The notes: generated by a model from the sequence alone, not told the origin. 64,000 bases of DNA from Rugalucina vietnamica (GCA_964017185.1 OZ024873.1:46610760-46674759), one strand, 5' to 3'. Numbered from the stretch's first letter, positions 11,797 through 22,759 are shown. Translations and numbers: made by a program.

Positions 11797-13280
11797 GAGG
11801 GTCTGGACGGGGGGTCCTGGTATTCACTAATCACTAAAAATTTAGCCATTTATTCACTGTCATTAAAATTTTGGCTTATTCATTAAAATTAGCTCAATTA
11901 TTCATTAAAATATGATAATTACTAGTCACGCCTTCTTCACCCAGCTAATAAGTGTTCCCCACGTAAGGCATCCCATATCTCAAGCCACAAGGACTAGTTC
12001 TATGATATTAAATTGTAGACTGCTGAGTGCAACCTTGATATTAACATCTTGAGAGAAGCATAATATACTCTGCTAGACCACAAAGCCTCATATAAATTTT
12101 CCGAAATAGTATATCGATTTATTTTAGCATCTGTTGGAAGTATAATCCCCTCCACCTTAAATACTGAATACGCCCTAAGTTTTACCATGAATCGTTCTCT
12201 TCAATTATGTATACCAAAGAAAAAATGTAACTTCAGGGGTAAAAGTTATTAAAATGCTGTTGCTTTTATTTAGTAAACTATGTGATGCATGGATTTGTGC
12301 TTGTGCCTGATTGTACAATACATTTAAATTTTCCGAAATAGTATATCGATTTATTTTAGCATCTGTTGGAAGTATAATCCCCTCCACCTTAAATACTGAA
12401 TACGCCCTAAATCGTTTACCATGAATCGTTCTCTTCAATTATGTATACCAAAGAAAAAATGTAACTTCAGGGGTAAAAGTTATTAAAATGCTGTTGCTTT
12501 TATTTAGTAAACTATGTGATGCATGGATTTGTGCTTGTGCCTGATTGTACAATACATTTTAATATTTATCAATGTCTTAAATACCGAGCGAGCGAAGCGA
12601 GCGAGGAAAAAAATATGTATCGCCATACAAGTTGCCAGATAGATTTGCATTAACGTTCTTAGTGCTGCCTTGATTCTGATTGCAAAAGACACTATAATTA
12701 TAAGCAAGATGATGTCCATCCACAGAAAAGATTATCATTATAGGATTGGAACATACATAATAAGGACAAAGTGGGGTAATAGAATAAAAAGAAAATACAT
12801 ATAACATAAGCAAACAAAACAGTGAAATAGTATCTGGCTCAGTAAACATCCAGAATGATTAATTTATTTTTCTCTGCCTTCAAATGACACATTTCTTTTT
12901 CAATTGGTCCAGTCCCTACATGCTTGGCTTCCAGACATATATCTGTCCAAACTTTCACAAGGATTTCTGAAATATGAATACAACATTTGAACTAAATCGG
13001 GTCTGGGGGCGTCCAGACCCTCGAAAAAAATGGAATTCTGGAATGTCAGGGAGGCCATCTAAGATAATTCCATAGCCAAATTTTAGCATATTCATTATTC
13101 TTTAAATTGTTATTATTCACTATTCATTATATTATTCTGCTATTCATTTAAAATCTACATTTATTCATTATTCTTTAGGACCTCATTATTCACTAATCAT
13201 TAAATTTTTTGCTCTTTATTCACTCTCATTAAAAATTTTAGGCCATTATTCATTAATCATTATACCCCATCCAGACCCTC
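11797..13280. mobile_element. Non-autonomous TIR element, 1484 bp, GAGGGTCTGGA ends
   Basis: It starts GAGGGTCTGGACGGGG and ends CCCCATCCAGACCCTC, and both sides carry ATTAAA (11791-11796 and 13281-13286), fitting a 6-bp target duplication. Near each end there are many TATTCACTAATCATTAAA-type words. There is no transposase frame. It sits inside the element at 11160-13410. Confidence 0.7.
12094..12557. repeat. Direct duplication, period 232 bp
   Basis: The block beginning AAATTTTCCGAAATAGTATA at 12094 recurs at 12326 and stays nearly identical through TGATTGTACAATACATTT. This explains two minus-strand open frames that share the same middle. It is a recent tandem duplication inside the element at 11797-13280. 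Confidence 0.85.
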
Positions 13281-13410
13281 ATTAAACCGTGAAATGCGTA
13301 CCCGGCTGATTTTCACTGCGTACATGGAACGCACTGGTCTGAATTTTTAATGCGTACAGAGCGAAAAATCGCGCGTACATACGCAGTACGCATCGTTATC
13401 TACATCGCTG

Positions 13411-13961
13411 ACACCTAAGGGTCATGTGCATGCATGGACTTTTCTTTGGCAGGCTCAGACCTTCTATAATACTGAACAAAAGTGAAAAAGCTACACAATA
13501 TCTTATTATAATTATCTTATTATATTCCTACACGAACATTTATCCCCAGATTTCATTTATTGCAAAACAGATCACACATTAGAATTTCTTTCTTTGGCTG
13601 TAACTAACATTCTTGGATTCGTTCCTGTCGGAGCGAAAAGGGCCGTGCTTCACGCATTTTAAGAAATCAGAGAAAAGCATGTGAAACAACTGCAAAAATG
13701 AGCGCATAAAATCGGCTGTGGTTGGCTCTAAGCACTAATACTGATGATGGCATGCCCACAGTTTGGAGACTGTTCGATTCCACGATATGCAGAAATGATA
13801 TGGTAATTTTCTGACACCTCGCTTGTTAAAATGCATGTAGCACGGCACCGCTGGTTTTCAGACAAAGAATAAAGTGCAAGTTATAGCTAAATAATGAAAT
13901 TTTGATGTTGCGAAAGATTTTGCAATGAAATGAAACTGGAGACAGAGCAGTTGAAATATAC
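13411..13961. other. Flank of the Polinton-like element, no gene seen
   Basis: Unremarkable intergenic sequence up to the GTGGTC target site at 13962-13967. Confidence 0.4.
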
Positions 13962-13967
13962 GTGGTC

Positions 13968-14503
13968 AGTAGTAATGGTGGGCACTCAAGACCAATTTTC
14001 TGAAAACTTCTAGACCAAAACTTCTAGACCAAAACTTCTAGACCAATTTATGGACCCATTTCAGATAAGCGTAGCGTTAGAAATGGGTGCATAAATTGGT
14101 CTATAAGTTTTGGTCTATAAGTTTTGGTCTATAGGTGCGCACCCTGGGTCTCAGTTTTAATAATGAACTAGCTAAGTTGCATGTAGGTAAGTATCCTTGA
14201 GTTAAGACAAGCCTGCACATCTGCACATCTGCTCATCTGCACATCTGCTCATCTGCACATCTGCTCATCTGCTCATCTGCACATCTGCTCATCTGCTCAT
14301 CTGCACATCTGCTCATCTGCACATTTGCACATCTGCTCATCTGCACATCTGCTCATCTGCACATATGCTCATCTGCACATCTGCACATCTGCACATCTAC
14401 CCACTTGCGCATCCATACATCTTTGGAGAGTATCCAACACCACAGAAGTTCCATTACGAAATTAAGAAAGGGCCTTTTTCCCCTCTAGTGTTCCTGGGTA
14501 GAC
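13968..14503. repeat. Left terminal inverted repeat of the Polinton-like element
   Basis: 536 bp. The outer 170 bp are themselves inverted: TCTAGACCAAAAC repeats, then GACCCATTTCAGATAAGCG, then the reverse-complement series GTTTTGGTCTATAAG. It can therefore fold into a terminal hairpin. The inner part carries an array of ACATCTGCTCATCTGC words at 14212-14400, then a unique block ending CCTGGGTAGAC. Confidence 0.9.
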
Positions 14504-14966
14504 TTCTCACGTTGTGACACTTGCTGGACTTGTCTGGGACAGTTGTGTGGGTATGTAGAAGTTTATGTTGCTATACAGCTGAATGCGTCTGAAGAGTGTC
14601 TTAGTATTGTATCTCAAGACTTCAACTCTGTTAGAGGCATGACTCTATAGCTTGCTTAGAGGCTGTAAAGTGGTATGCGTTTCACTGTCTCTTGGTCTTG
14701 TATCTCAAGACCTCAACTAGTCAAAAGGCATAACTTTATAGCGTCTTCCTAATATATTGAGGCTTTTCAATGTTCTCGTATCTCGAGAACATTGATAAGC
14801 GTCAAAAACTCAGCTAGTTATTGTCAAACTTTAAACCCTTTACTACTACCTCCTGAGAGGAGAAATGAAAACCCAAGACTAAATAACATTTTCAACATTT
14901 TTATTTGTCCCGCTAACTATGAATGCACGATGAAACAGAGGATTAGGACCGTCCCTCTGTTCTCGT
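14504..14966. other. Non-coding part of the Polinton-like element
   Basis: 463 bp between the left terminal repeat and the stop of the acidic zinc-finger gene. It contains several imperfect copies of a TATCTCAAGACTTCAACT-like word (about 14612 and 14702) and the palindrome TTCTCGTATCTCGAGAA near 14773. No coding signal was seen. Confidence 0.5.
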
Positions 14967-15779
14967 TTACAAGTGTTTCCCCTGAATATAGCTACTCTTT
15001 GGTTTATTGTTAATATTGTTCATATGTGTTTTATATGGCAACAATGATGTCTGTTCCTCGGCCACTTCGTAGCTTGGTGGGTCATAGTCATTCAGTTTCT
15101 TCTCAATCAAGAATTTTCGTTTCTTGATGGCATACAGTCTTGATTCGTCCTCTTCATAATCTTCTTCATCCCTCAATCGTTTAGCTGTTTCCTGTATTTT
15201 CTTGTTAACTGGATCTTTTCTAAGTGCAGCTGAGAGATCAGTCAGATACTTGTAGCGGGATACGAACTCTGACAGATACTTTGGCTTTAGTTCATCATAT
15301 GCTATCTCTTCAGCCTCTTGTACGTCTTTGCCAGGATTTTCATGCAGGGCCTTTTCAACCGTTTCGTTGAAAATGTCTTGCATCTTATCTGTCGTTATGT
15401 TCATCAAAACATCCCATGGTTTTATTTTCTGAGGTTCCTCCTCCTCATCATCATCAATATCATCCTCATCCTCATCATTATCTTCTTCTTCATCATCATC
15501 ATCATCTTCTTCTTCTTCTTCATCTTCTTCTTCCTCATCTTCCTCACTTTCTTCAGTTTCATCCTCTTCTTCCTCATCGACTTCTACATCTTCAAGATCA
15601 GGTTTTCTGAAGATGTCTTTTCCATCGTCCAATGATCTTCTTTCAGACATAACACTTTCTTCATCACTGTCTAACATGTTAACCTCAGCACCTCTGCAGA
15701 TACCACTGTCCTTGTGTCTTCTCAAATTGAATGATCTGGCAAATACTCGATCGCACTGATGGCACTGATATCGACCCAT
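14967..15779 (-). CDS. Acidic C2HC zinc-finger protein of the Polinton-like element
   Basis: 270 residues, intact. Residues 1-30 hold one zinc finger (MGRYQCHQCDRVFARSF..., C-x2-C-x12-H-x5-C, with Cys rather than His as last ligand). Residues about 35-115 are almost pure Asp/Glu. Residues about 118-250 are a more complex domain with WDVLMNITTDKMQDIFNE, RYKYLTDLSAALRKDP and DEEDYEEDESRLYAIKKRKF. I recall similar proteins (finger, acidic stretch, DP...R...KRKFL domain) on Maverick-like elements of invertebrates, but that is memory and not a search. The function is unknown; DNA binding through the finger is a reasonable inference. It is the last of three co-directional genes, and the start ATG lies 47 bp after the stop of the upstream gene. 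Confidence 0.75.
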   Translation of the reverse strand: MGRYQCHQCDRVFARSFNLRRHKDSGICRGAEVNMLDSDEESVMSERRSLDDGKDIFRKPDLEDVEVDEEEEDETEESEEDEEEEDEEEEEDDDDDEEEDNDEDEDDIDDDEEEEPQKIKPWDVLMNITTDKMQDIFNETVEKALHENPGKDVQEAEEIAYDELKPKYLSEFVSRYKYLTDLSAALRKDPVNKKIQETAKRLRDEEDYEEDESRLYAIKKRKFLIEKKLNDYDPPSYEVAEEQTSLLPYKTHMNNINNKPKSSYIQGKHL

Positions 15780-15826
15780 AGCTGGTTAGTCGAAGAATAC
15801 TGAGATTCATCCTGAGTCTGTCTCTT

Positions 15827-16141
15827 TTATACCATCGCTGGAGTTGGTTTTGTTCTAGTTCTTCTCAGATTTGGTTTCTTTGTAATCCTCTGACGTTTAG
15901 CTGTTGATGTCTTCTTTTTCTCTGACAGTTCTTTTAACAGTTCAGCCCGACACACTCTGCAATACTTCGAAGGTCTGCCCTCTCTAAGCCTTTTACTCAA
16001 AGCTGTATTCAACCTTTTCATAAGGTTTCTGATCTGTGCATAACTTGCATGAGATCCACTCGGTTTCTGTATCACAGGTGTTTTCTTAGATTCTTCCATA
16101 GCCTTGCAGGATTGTTTTGTCTGTTTTTCTAAAGAAGTCAT
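15827..16141 (-). CDS. Small basic protein of the Polinton-like element
   Basis: 104 residues, rich in Lys and Arg, with a paired-cysteine motif (KYCRVCRAELLKEL) at about residues 61-75 and a strongly basic C-terminus (KKKTSTAKRQRITKKPNLRR). The size, charge and place between two element genes suggest a DNA-condensing or DNA-binding role, as small basic core proteins have in related viruses, but nothing here proves it. The gene is 56 bp downstream of the 267-residue gene. I do not recognise a named family. Confidence 0.65.
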   Translation of the reverse strand: MTSLEKQTKQSCKAMEESKKTPVIQKPSGSHASYAQIRNLMKRLNTALSKRLREGRPSKYCRVCRAELLKELSEKKKTSTAKRQRITKKPNLRRTRTKPTPAMV

Positions 16142-16197
16142 CTCTTAAGCGTTTTGTACAAAACTGATAATTAACAAACTCTTAGATTGTATTTATA

Positions 16198-17001
16198 CTA
16201 GTTTTTCTTTCTACGAAAGTGTAATTTTAAAATCGTTTTGCCTGTTACAAAAGGAACAATCATACCATTTTCTGTTTTTAATGTATTGTGCACTTGGTCT
16301 ACAATAGATTTTGAAACAGAAACATAGTGCAGAGTTTTAAATTCTTTATAGAAGAAATATGAATCTGATTTACTTTGAAATGGAACAACTCGTAAAATAA
16401 TTGCTACAGTATCACCAATAAAAGTGAAACTTGCAATGTCAGAATAAACATAGAAGTTGCTAAAATTGTGATTCAACTTTGCATTGAACTTAAACACATT
16501 TTGCTCATTACCTATAGGCTTTTCGACGAATGATGAATCTAATCCTAAGATTTGAGCAAATGGTTTTGGGAATAAAAGCCTAACCAGCCTTTCGTTTTGG
16601 GCTGATATTTTGAAACGTTGACTCAAATGATCATATGTCATAGTAATGTGAGCATTGAATTTTTTCAGTATGCCTTTTTCAAAGTTGTCAATGGAGTTCT
16701 GCATTTCTTCAGCTAGATATTCATGTGACTCATAATTTCCAGTTGGAATTGTTAATTTGAAGTTATAGCAGCCATTTTTACTGCTACATATGTCTGTGAT
16801 GTTTTGATTTCCAACTCTGCGTAAACTGGATTGGTCTAGGAAAGTCAAAAAGAAATAGTTGTTTTCTTCTGTTATATTGAGAACTTCAGATGGTGTTGCA
16901 ATTTCAACCAAGGCAACCTCCCAGCTTTCCACGTCAATTTTAATAGGATGATCCAATCTTACAGTAAATTCAGACTGTTTATTTGATGGGAACATGTTCA
17001 T
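16198..17001 (-). CDS. Putative structural (capsid-type) protein of the Polinton-like element
   Basis: 267 residues, intact. It begins MNMFPSNKQSEFTVRLDHPI then KIDVESWEVALVEIATPSEV, and continues with predicted short beta-rich segments (TIPTGNYESHEYLAEEMQNS, HITMTYDHLSQRFKISA, LFPKPFAQILGLDSSF). The opening pattern, F-P-x-N-x2-S-x-F-x-V-x-L-x-x-P-I followed by W-E-V-A-L-x-E-I, is one I associate with a protein family repeatedly found on Maverick-like elements of cnidarians and molluscs. Its role there is presumed structural but, to my knowledge, unproven. It is first in the three-gene unit. The 600 bp upstream, AT-rich and without frames on the minus strand, must hold the promoter. Confidence 0.7.
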   Translation of the reverse strand: MNMFPSNKQSEFTVRLDHPIKIDVESWEVALVEIATPSEVLNITEENNYFFLTFLDQSSLRRVGNQNITDICSSKNGCYNFKLTIPTGNYESHEYLAEEMQNSIDNFEKGILKKFNAHITMTYDHLSQRFKISAQNERLVRLLFPKPFAQILGLDSSFVEKPIGNEQNVFKFNAKLNHNFSNFYVYSDIASFTFIGDTVAIILRVVPFQSKSDSYFFYKEFKTLHYVSVSKSIVDQVHNTLKTENGMIVPFVTGKTILKLHFRRKKN

Positions 17002-17620
17002 AGAACTGTCACTTAGTAATGATCAGTAATGTAATGTAAAAATCCTTCATGTCTGAAGAAGTACTGAATGTGTCAGTATTGAGTGAATGAATAATTCAGC
17101 TCTTGAAAATACTATCAGTTTAATTTATAATGTGAAACACAAACTATTTAAATGCAAAACCTTTTGTCGATTTCCATTCATGCGTCGTTTTCAGAAAATT
17201 ATCTACTTTCAGTTTTAGAATTTTCTGAAAATGCTAACCTACTTTTCTCAGAAAAACCAATACCAATAGTTCCCCTTGAACGTACAAATATATCAACTAT
17301 GAAATTAATAAAACTTGAATTTTCTGTAAATATTCAAGCAAAAAATGTGTTTACTTATTTCTTTTTAATTAGAAAATGTGATATTTAGGTAAATAATATT
17401 ACATTCAATAATATAATTACAACTTTTTTCTTACTTTTGATATGAGAATGGATTTCCATATGCAAATTTCCATTCACAAATTTTAATCATCTTTGAAAGC
17501 TTCAGTTATATAAAGTTTTAATGACCTGTACTAATCTGTGAATAATAATAAAACATAGGGGCATTTTACTTGAAGTTTCTATGTTTGTGTAGATGTGAAT
17601 GTTACTGCAAAATCAAATAC
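17002..17620. promoter_or_regulatory. AT-rich upstream region of the Polinton-like gene unit
   Basis: 619 bp between the first gene and the right terminal repeat. It is very AT-rich and includes GAAAATTATCTACTTTCAGT, TTTTCTGAAAATGC and TTTTCTCAGAAAA words that repeat and partly invert around 17190-17255. Promoter function is inferred from position alone. Confidence 0.4.
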
Positions 17621-18062
17621 GTCTACCCAGGAACACTAGAGGGGAAAAAGGCCCTTTCTTAATTTCGTAATGGAACTTCTGTGGTGTTGGATACTCTCCA
17701 AAGATGTATGGATGCGCAAGTGGGTAGATGTGCAGATGAGCAGATGTGCAGATGAGCAGATGTGCAAATGTGCAGATGAGCAGATGTGCAGATGTGCAGG
17801 CTTGTCTTAACTCAAGGATACTTACCTACATGCAACTTAGCTAGTTCATAAACTGAGACCCAGGGTGCGCACCTCTAGACCAATTTTCTGAAAACTTCTA
17901 GACCAAAACTTCTAGACCAATTTATGGACCCATTTCTAACGCTACGCTTATCTGAAATGGGTCCATAAATTGGTCTAGAAGTTTTGGTCTAGAAGTTTTG
18001 GTCTAGAAGTTTTGGTCTAGAAGTTTTCAGAAAATTGGTCTAGAGTGCCCACCATTACTACT
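17621..18062. repeat. Right terminal inverted repeat of the Polinton-like element
   Basis: 442 bp, the reverse complement of 13968-14503 with fewer units of the 12-bp array. The outermost 20 bases match the left end exactly. Confidence 0.9.
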
Positions 18063-18396
18063 GTGGTCTGTCCCAAAATAGCGCAGACAATACATTTGCA
18101 GACTATATATCATTAATCCAATGGAATGATCACACACGTTTGAAATATTTCATGCAATAATGGATGAAATCGCTTGCAACATAGCGAATTCATATGCATT
18201 TATTTGAAGGGGTATAGCCCATATGAAAATCAGTAGATTCTGCACAAAGAATAGATGCACGCGGAACACGCCAAAATGTTTACTAAATGAATTTCTCTAT
18301 GGGAAAAGCGAGAGTTCGTTAATCTCTTCTGGGACCCCCCTCCCCACATATGTACAGCGTCATCACTTTTGTTACAACTAAAAGTATATTATTTAT

Positions 18397-19348
18397 TTAA
18401 GGATGTTCGCTGCTAACATTTGACATTTCGGAACTTCCGGGTTTTCTTTTGTTGAATATCTCGAAAACGGTTGCAGATATTTTTCTAATATTTTATATTT
18501 GGATACATATTGATGATATGCATTGAATGAGCCATGAAAATTGTCAATCTAAGGAACTTCATTTTTTCACCCCATTTTCTGCAACTTTTCAGAAAATTTT
18601 AGTTGTCAGTAAAATTTAGGGGGTAGGGTAGATTAAACTTGAATATTACACATCTTCAAATTAATTGCACGAGTTCGATGTTTGTTTTAACAGCAGTATA
18701 TGTGTATATGGTCTTCTAAGTCGGTCTTTCTGTCTTTGGTGTGCTAGTTTTAAAATTTTGGGTGGTTTTATGAAATGGGCTTTAAGAAACAAAACAGACG
18801 AAAAAAGGCTTAAAATGGCGATATTCAAGTTGTTGGTGCTCTCTTATATGCACACTACCCTATATATTTCTTTCTTTTATTCGAACAATATTACGAAGTT
18901 CTATCTTGTGTGAAAATACAAGAAAAAGTTTGAATCAACAAATATGGGTTCGGCACATTTCAAAATATTGATTTTTTCCGACTTTTCAAGTATGGGGGTA
19001 GGGTTGGAAAACGACTCGTAAAATTTTGTCATCCACTTCAAGTTGCAAATAATTCATTGCTTTTGGTCCAAAATAATCTGCATTACATAAATATTATGAA
19101 TTTTGAAAGCACTCTAGGTGTATTTTTGTTCAAGACAGGTATGTTTCAAAGAATTGAAAATTAAATTAATTTTTCTAAATTTAAAACAAAGTGTTCAGAG
19201 GACTCATTCACAGGCCTGTAGCTCGAAAAAATGCACACTACCCTATACTTATTTTGTTTTCAAATGTCTTGTGTTGTAATTTGGAATCAAACAAGAGTGG
19301 TTAGAAAAAAAGTTTGAATACTTTTTCATTGGCAGCGAACATCCTTAA
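18397..19348. mobile_element. TTAA-flanked non-autonomous element (Kolobok-like)
   Basis: The ends are TTAA|GGATGTTCGCTGC at 18397 and GCAGCGAACATCC|TTAA at 19348. TTAA duplication with AGG-type ends fits the Kolobok superfamily (piggyBac also uses TTAA but normally begins CCC). The interior of about 940 bp has no transposase. The word TGCACACTACCCTATA occurs twice (about 18848 and 19232). It interrupts the inverted repeat that continues at 19349. Confidence 0.75.
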
Positions 19349-20275
19349 ATAGTGGAGCTGCTTAATGAGAAAATACTTCAGTTGATGATACAAGCATGAA
19401 ATTTTCACCATGTGTTCTTTATATGACACACATTAAATTCTGATCCCTGGCCACTTGAAATTTCGCCATTTTCAAGATGGCCGCCATAAAACAAAAATGG
19501 CCGACAGTTGTGAAAGGAGCACATGTAGTAAATTGCTCATATCTTAGGTTCTTTTCATCATAGAACAACAATATTGATACCAAAATGAAGCTAAATGATT
19601 GTTCTTTGAAATAAAGTTCCAATATGCAAATTACCTCATTTGCATATTTATGAATATTAATGAGATCTTACTTTTTTGGCTAAAAATTGAGAGAAAAAAA
19701 CATCTTATTTTCTGAACGATGTAAAATGTTAAATGAAATGGATAACTATGGCTTTGATATTGCTAGACAATAAATTATCATAAATTAACAAAAGTTAATT
19801 AGCATGTTCATGAATATTCATCTTAGAATATTTCAAGGCTTTGTATGCCCTTATCAATCAGTTTAGTGTAAAACGATCATACAGTTAGTTGCTTATAACT
19901 TAGGTCCTGTTTATTATAGAACATCAGTATTGATACCAAAATGAAGCATAATGATAGTTCTTTCCAATGGAGTTCAAATATGCAAATTACTTCATTTGCA
20001 TATTTATGATTATTAAAGGTCTTATTTTGTTGCCAAAAACACTTGAAAAAATCACATCTCATTCTCTGAATGGTGTAAAATGTTAAATGAGATTGATAAC
20101 TGTGGCTTTGATATTTCTACACCATAACGAATCATAAATTAACAACAGCCAATTAGCATATTCATGAATAATTTTAAATACTCAAGACTGTATCAGTTAA
20201 GTTAAGAAAGTTCATTCTGTAAATTGTCTATAAATATCACTTTCGTTGTAAAATAAATGTCATTAATACAAGATA
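19349..20275 (+). repeat. Left arm of a large inverted repeat
   Basis: The sequence from AGTGGAGCTGCTTAATGAG to the AAATTGTCTATAAATATCAC / AAATAAATGTCATTAATA region recurs in reverse orientation at about 22760-23597. Each arm contains related sub-units with the shared words TTGATACCAAAATGAAGC, ATATGCAAATTAC and TTATCATAAATTAACAAAAG. Confidence 0.8.
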
Positions 20276-21060
20276 TATGTAATTGTACTTTCTTTCTAAG
20301 CTCGCACGTGTTCACTGGCAAACTGAATATCAAAACGTATTAATCATATAAAACGCATGTTTGATTCCTATAGTGCATACCTATGCATATATTTAAAGTA
20401 AAAATTGACAATTTATGTTTGTGGTGAGCTTTCAACGATTAAATTATTTCCCATCAATTATTTGCTTGGATCTACTAAGTCTGTCGACTGATCATATCAT
20501 CATCATATCCTTTTTATAGTCCTTTGTCCTCATCTGAGGGTTGCACCTGTTTGACAAGCCTCCTTCTGTTAAAAGTTGCAAAATTACAGCAATTACCTTT
20601 GGCTCCATGTTGCTAAATCTAAAGGGTCACTGAAGAGGCTTGAATAACCGAAACGGCGGTATGACCCATCACCTTTCTCACAAATATACTCACTGCTCTA
20701 AAAGGATCTCAGTTTTATCTTTATTTGCTATTAATGCAGCTGGTGTTGTACCGTGTGGTGGCCCTAAAAAGTCTCCCCGTACATCGTTCATAGTGCAGAT
20801 TATATTTTCCTTTTGGTCGTTTGAGATCAGGGGGGGGGTATTTTGAGAAATCTGTAAATTATTATCGCTTAAGATTCATTTTCTAACCAACGTTTACTGT
20901 ATTTGGCCCCATTTTGATTAAACAAGTCTTTATTATTGACTACCCTGTTCAAAGTTGCAAAAAATTACAGCAATTCTTTTTGGCTGCATGTTACCAATTC
21001 TAAAGGGTCACTGAAGAGGCTCGAATAGCCGAAACCGCGGTATGGCCCATTACCTTTCTC
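20276..21060 (+). repeat. Spacer with two copies of the AAAGGGTCACTGA repeat family
   Basis: Around 20555-20880 and 20930-21062 are copies of the unit that forms the tandem array at 42220-44130. Shared words are TGGCTCCATGTTGC, CTAAAGGGTCACTGAAGAGG, GCAGCTGGTGTTGT and CCCTAAAAAGTCTCCCCGTA. No gene lies here. Confidence 0.7.
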
Positions 21061-22250
21061 ACAAATATCTCACAGTATCCATTCTAACCTTCTTTTTGTC
21101 GTCCAACAGCACTTCATCCCATGATTTCCTTAGCTTGCCGGATCTATTCTGTGCAACTACATTTAGATTGCGAACTTGAGAAATAAAGCCTTTAATGCGC
21201 TCTACATGTCCATACCATCTTATTCTGCTGGAGCGAAGCACTACATCTATATCCTGAAGTCAAAGCTATGAGAGAAGGGAGTCTGAGCTTCATCATTCGG
21301 CTTGAAATTACAGATCCAGCACATCATTGCATGGTCATTGCGCTGCAGGCGACAAAGTGTAGCCAGTTATTTCCCATGTTTCTGCTGCATGTGGCAGTAC
21401 ATGATTTGAATACACTCGACCTCTGGTCAAACGTTGCAGATTGCGATTGGTGTGGAGAGGGAGTAGTTGGTGAAACTTACCCTAAGCCGATGTGTAGCAC
21501 GTGACTGTAGCCAGTTCACAACCTCCGCCAGCAGAAAGCATGTCTCCCAGATAACAGAACTCTGGTACAGCCTAAACTGCTGCGTCATCAACAAGAACCT
21601 CCTTCACTAGCCTTCCGTCTATGGGACGCGCCTTTCCTAGGCAGCCAGCACAGCTGAAATCATGAGATCACGTCGCAAGGAGCCTTTGATTCCACTGCAT
21701 TTCTTGTGGATCCAGGACAAGCATCCACCACAGAAGACGGCACTTCTTCCTACACCTGTATGACAGACGCCACGGATTCTTTCCTGATTTTTTCAGAATG
21801 TTCAGATTGAGGCGAGAGACCATGATCTTTGTCTTCCCCATGTTCACACAAAGAATTTTCGTCTCCATCTCTGCTTTCCAAGTCTTCAACTTAACAGGTA
21901 GTTCTTCCATGGACTCGACAGTGTCATATCATAAGTCATCTGCATACAGCAGAACCAAAGGGCAGCCTGTGCGGAACTCCCTGGATAAAGCCTATAGCAC
22001 AATGATGAAGGGTAGCGGGCTAAGGACAGAGCCCTGATGACACCTACTTTGACACCAAACTCCTCACTGTATCCACTTCCCACTCTAACCCTGCTTTTCA
22101 TGATCTTATTCATGGACTGGACCAGACGCACTAGTCATTCGTCAACTCTTAGTTTCGCATTGCCCACCAGATTACATCCCTCAGGACTCGATCAATTGCT
22201 TTCTTCAGATCAACGACAGCCATGTAGAGCAGCTTGTTAGTGCCCAAGTG
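21059..22250 (-). pseudogene. Decayed non-LTR retrotransposon reverse transcriptase fragment
   Basis: Read on the minus strand, fragments in shifting frames resemble the C-terminal half of a retrotransposon polymerase: SGYSEEFGVKVGV (before the expected Q-G-S motif), a remnant of the YADD catalytic box, ELPVKLKTWKAEMETKILCV then NMGKTKIMVSRLNLN, a Cys-rich KKCRLLWW segment, and finally SSRIRWYGHVERI close to the usual end. Stops and frameshifts occur in every part. Family is uncertain (RTE or Jockey-like). Plus-strand frames over the same bases are shadows. Confidence 0.65.
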
Positions 22251-22759
22251 CTTCTCTTGTATTTGATAAACACATCAATAAGTTAAATAAAAAAAATCAT
22301 AATTCATAATTGCACGGCTCATTCCAAGCATACCAGAATGGGCGACAACATACTTGCAAGTTCTTAGCTAATTGCTTTCTCCAAGTACACATGGTCACAG
22401 TAGTCTAACCCGGAGCATCAAAAACTTTTGAAGATTAAGCCAAGAAGGCGATCGTATCTCATATTGAGTCATATGCCAGAAAACATTTCAGGTCGAATTT
22501 CTTTTATTTATCGCCAAGATAGTCTCAACGATGAGACCGGGCAGAAAATAGTAACTAGTGTATACTGAAAGGTAATTGGTAACTGCAGACCTCATGGAAC
22601 AACTTCATCAGATGTGATGAAAACAAAACGGAAATATTTGGGTTTCTTGTAGATAAATTTATTCTTGTGCAGAATTATGCACAGGTCATAGTGACAAAAA
22701 GGAATGATGTTGTTCGCAAAGTAGAAACTAAATTCTTCAAGACTTAGCTCCCACTTTTT
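22251..22759. other. Intergenic DNA, nothing recognised
   Basis: No gene or clear repeat seen. Confidence 0.35.

Larger units (their letters stand above)
11160..13410. mobile_element. Putative terminal-inverted-repeat element (outer of a nested pair)
   Basis: The left end CAGTGATGTAGATAA and the right end TTATCTACATCGCTG are inverted. Both are followed inward by sequence rich in TGCGTAC/GTACGCA (left TACTGTACGCATC, right TACGCAGTACGCATCG). I could not find a clean target duplication. The interior is mostly a second nested element at 11797-13280. Confidence 0.45.
13962..18068 (-). mobile_element. Complete compact Maverick/Polinton-like element with 6-bp target duplication
   Basis: The element body is 13968-18062 (4095 bp). 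It starts AGTAGTAATGGTGGGCACTC and ends with the exact reverse complement, flanked on both sides by GTGGTC (13962-13967, 18063-18068). The terminal inverted repeats run 13968-14503 and 17621-18062. They differ mainly in the length of a 12-bp array (CACATCTGCTCATCTG-like) and in a few substitutions in the TCTAGAAGTTTTGG repeats. Three open genes lie on the minus strand, in order 16198-17001, 15827-16141, 14967-15779. A 6-bp duplication, a 5'-AG end and long terminal repeats are hallmarks of Polintons, and the gene style also fits. However, 4.1 kb is far below the usual 15-20 kb and there is no DNA polymerase B, integrase, ATPase or protease. It may be a deletion derivative or a satellite-like element mobilised in trans. 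Confidence 0.85.

Noticed and set aside
14212-14400. Regular 12-bp words that look CRISPR-like at a glance
   Set aside because: No unique spacers, no cas genes, eukaryotic context; it is a minisatellite inside a terminal inverted repeat, present at both ends of the element.
15318-15635. Plus-strand frames rich in Ile/Phe/Leu or His/Pro over the acidic gene
   Set aside because: Antisense of the GAA/GAT-rich Asp/Glu stretch of the minus-strand zinc-finger gene.
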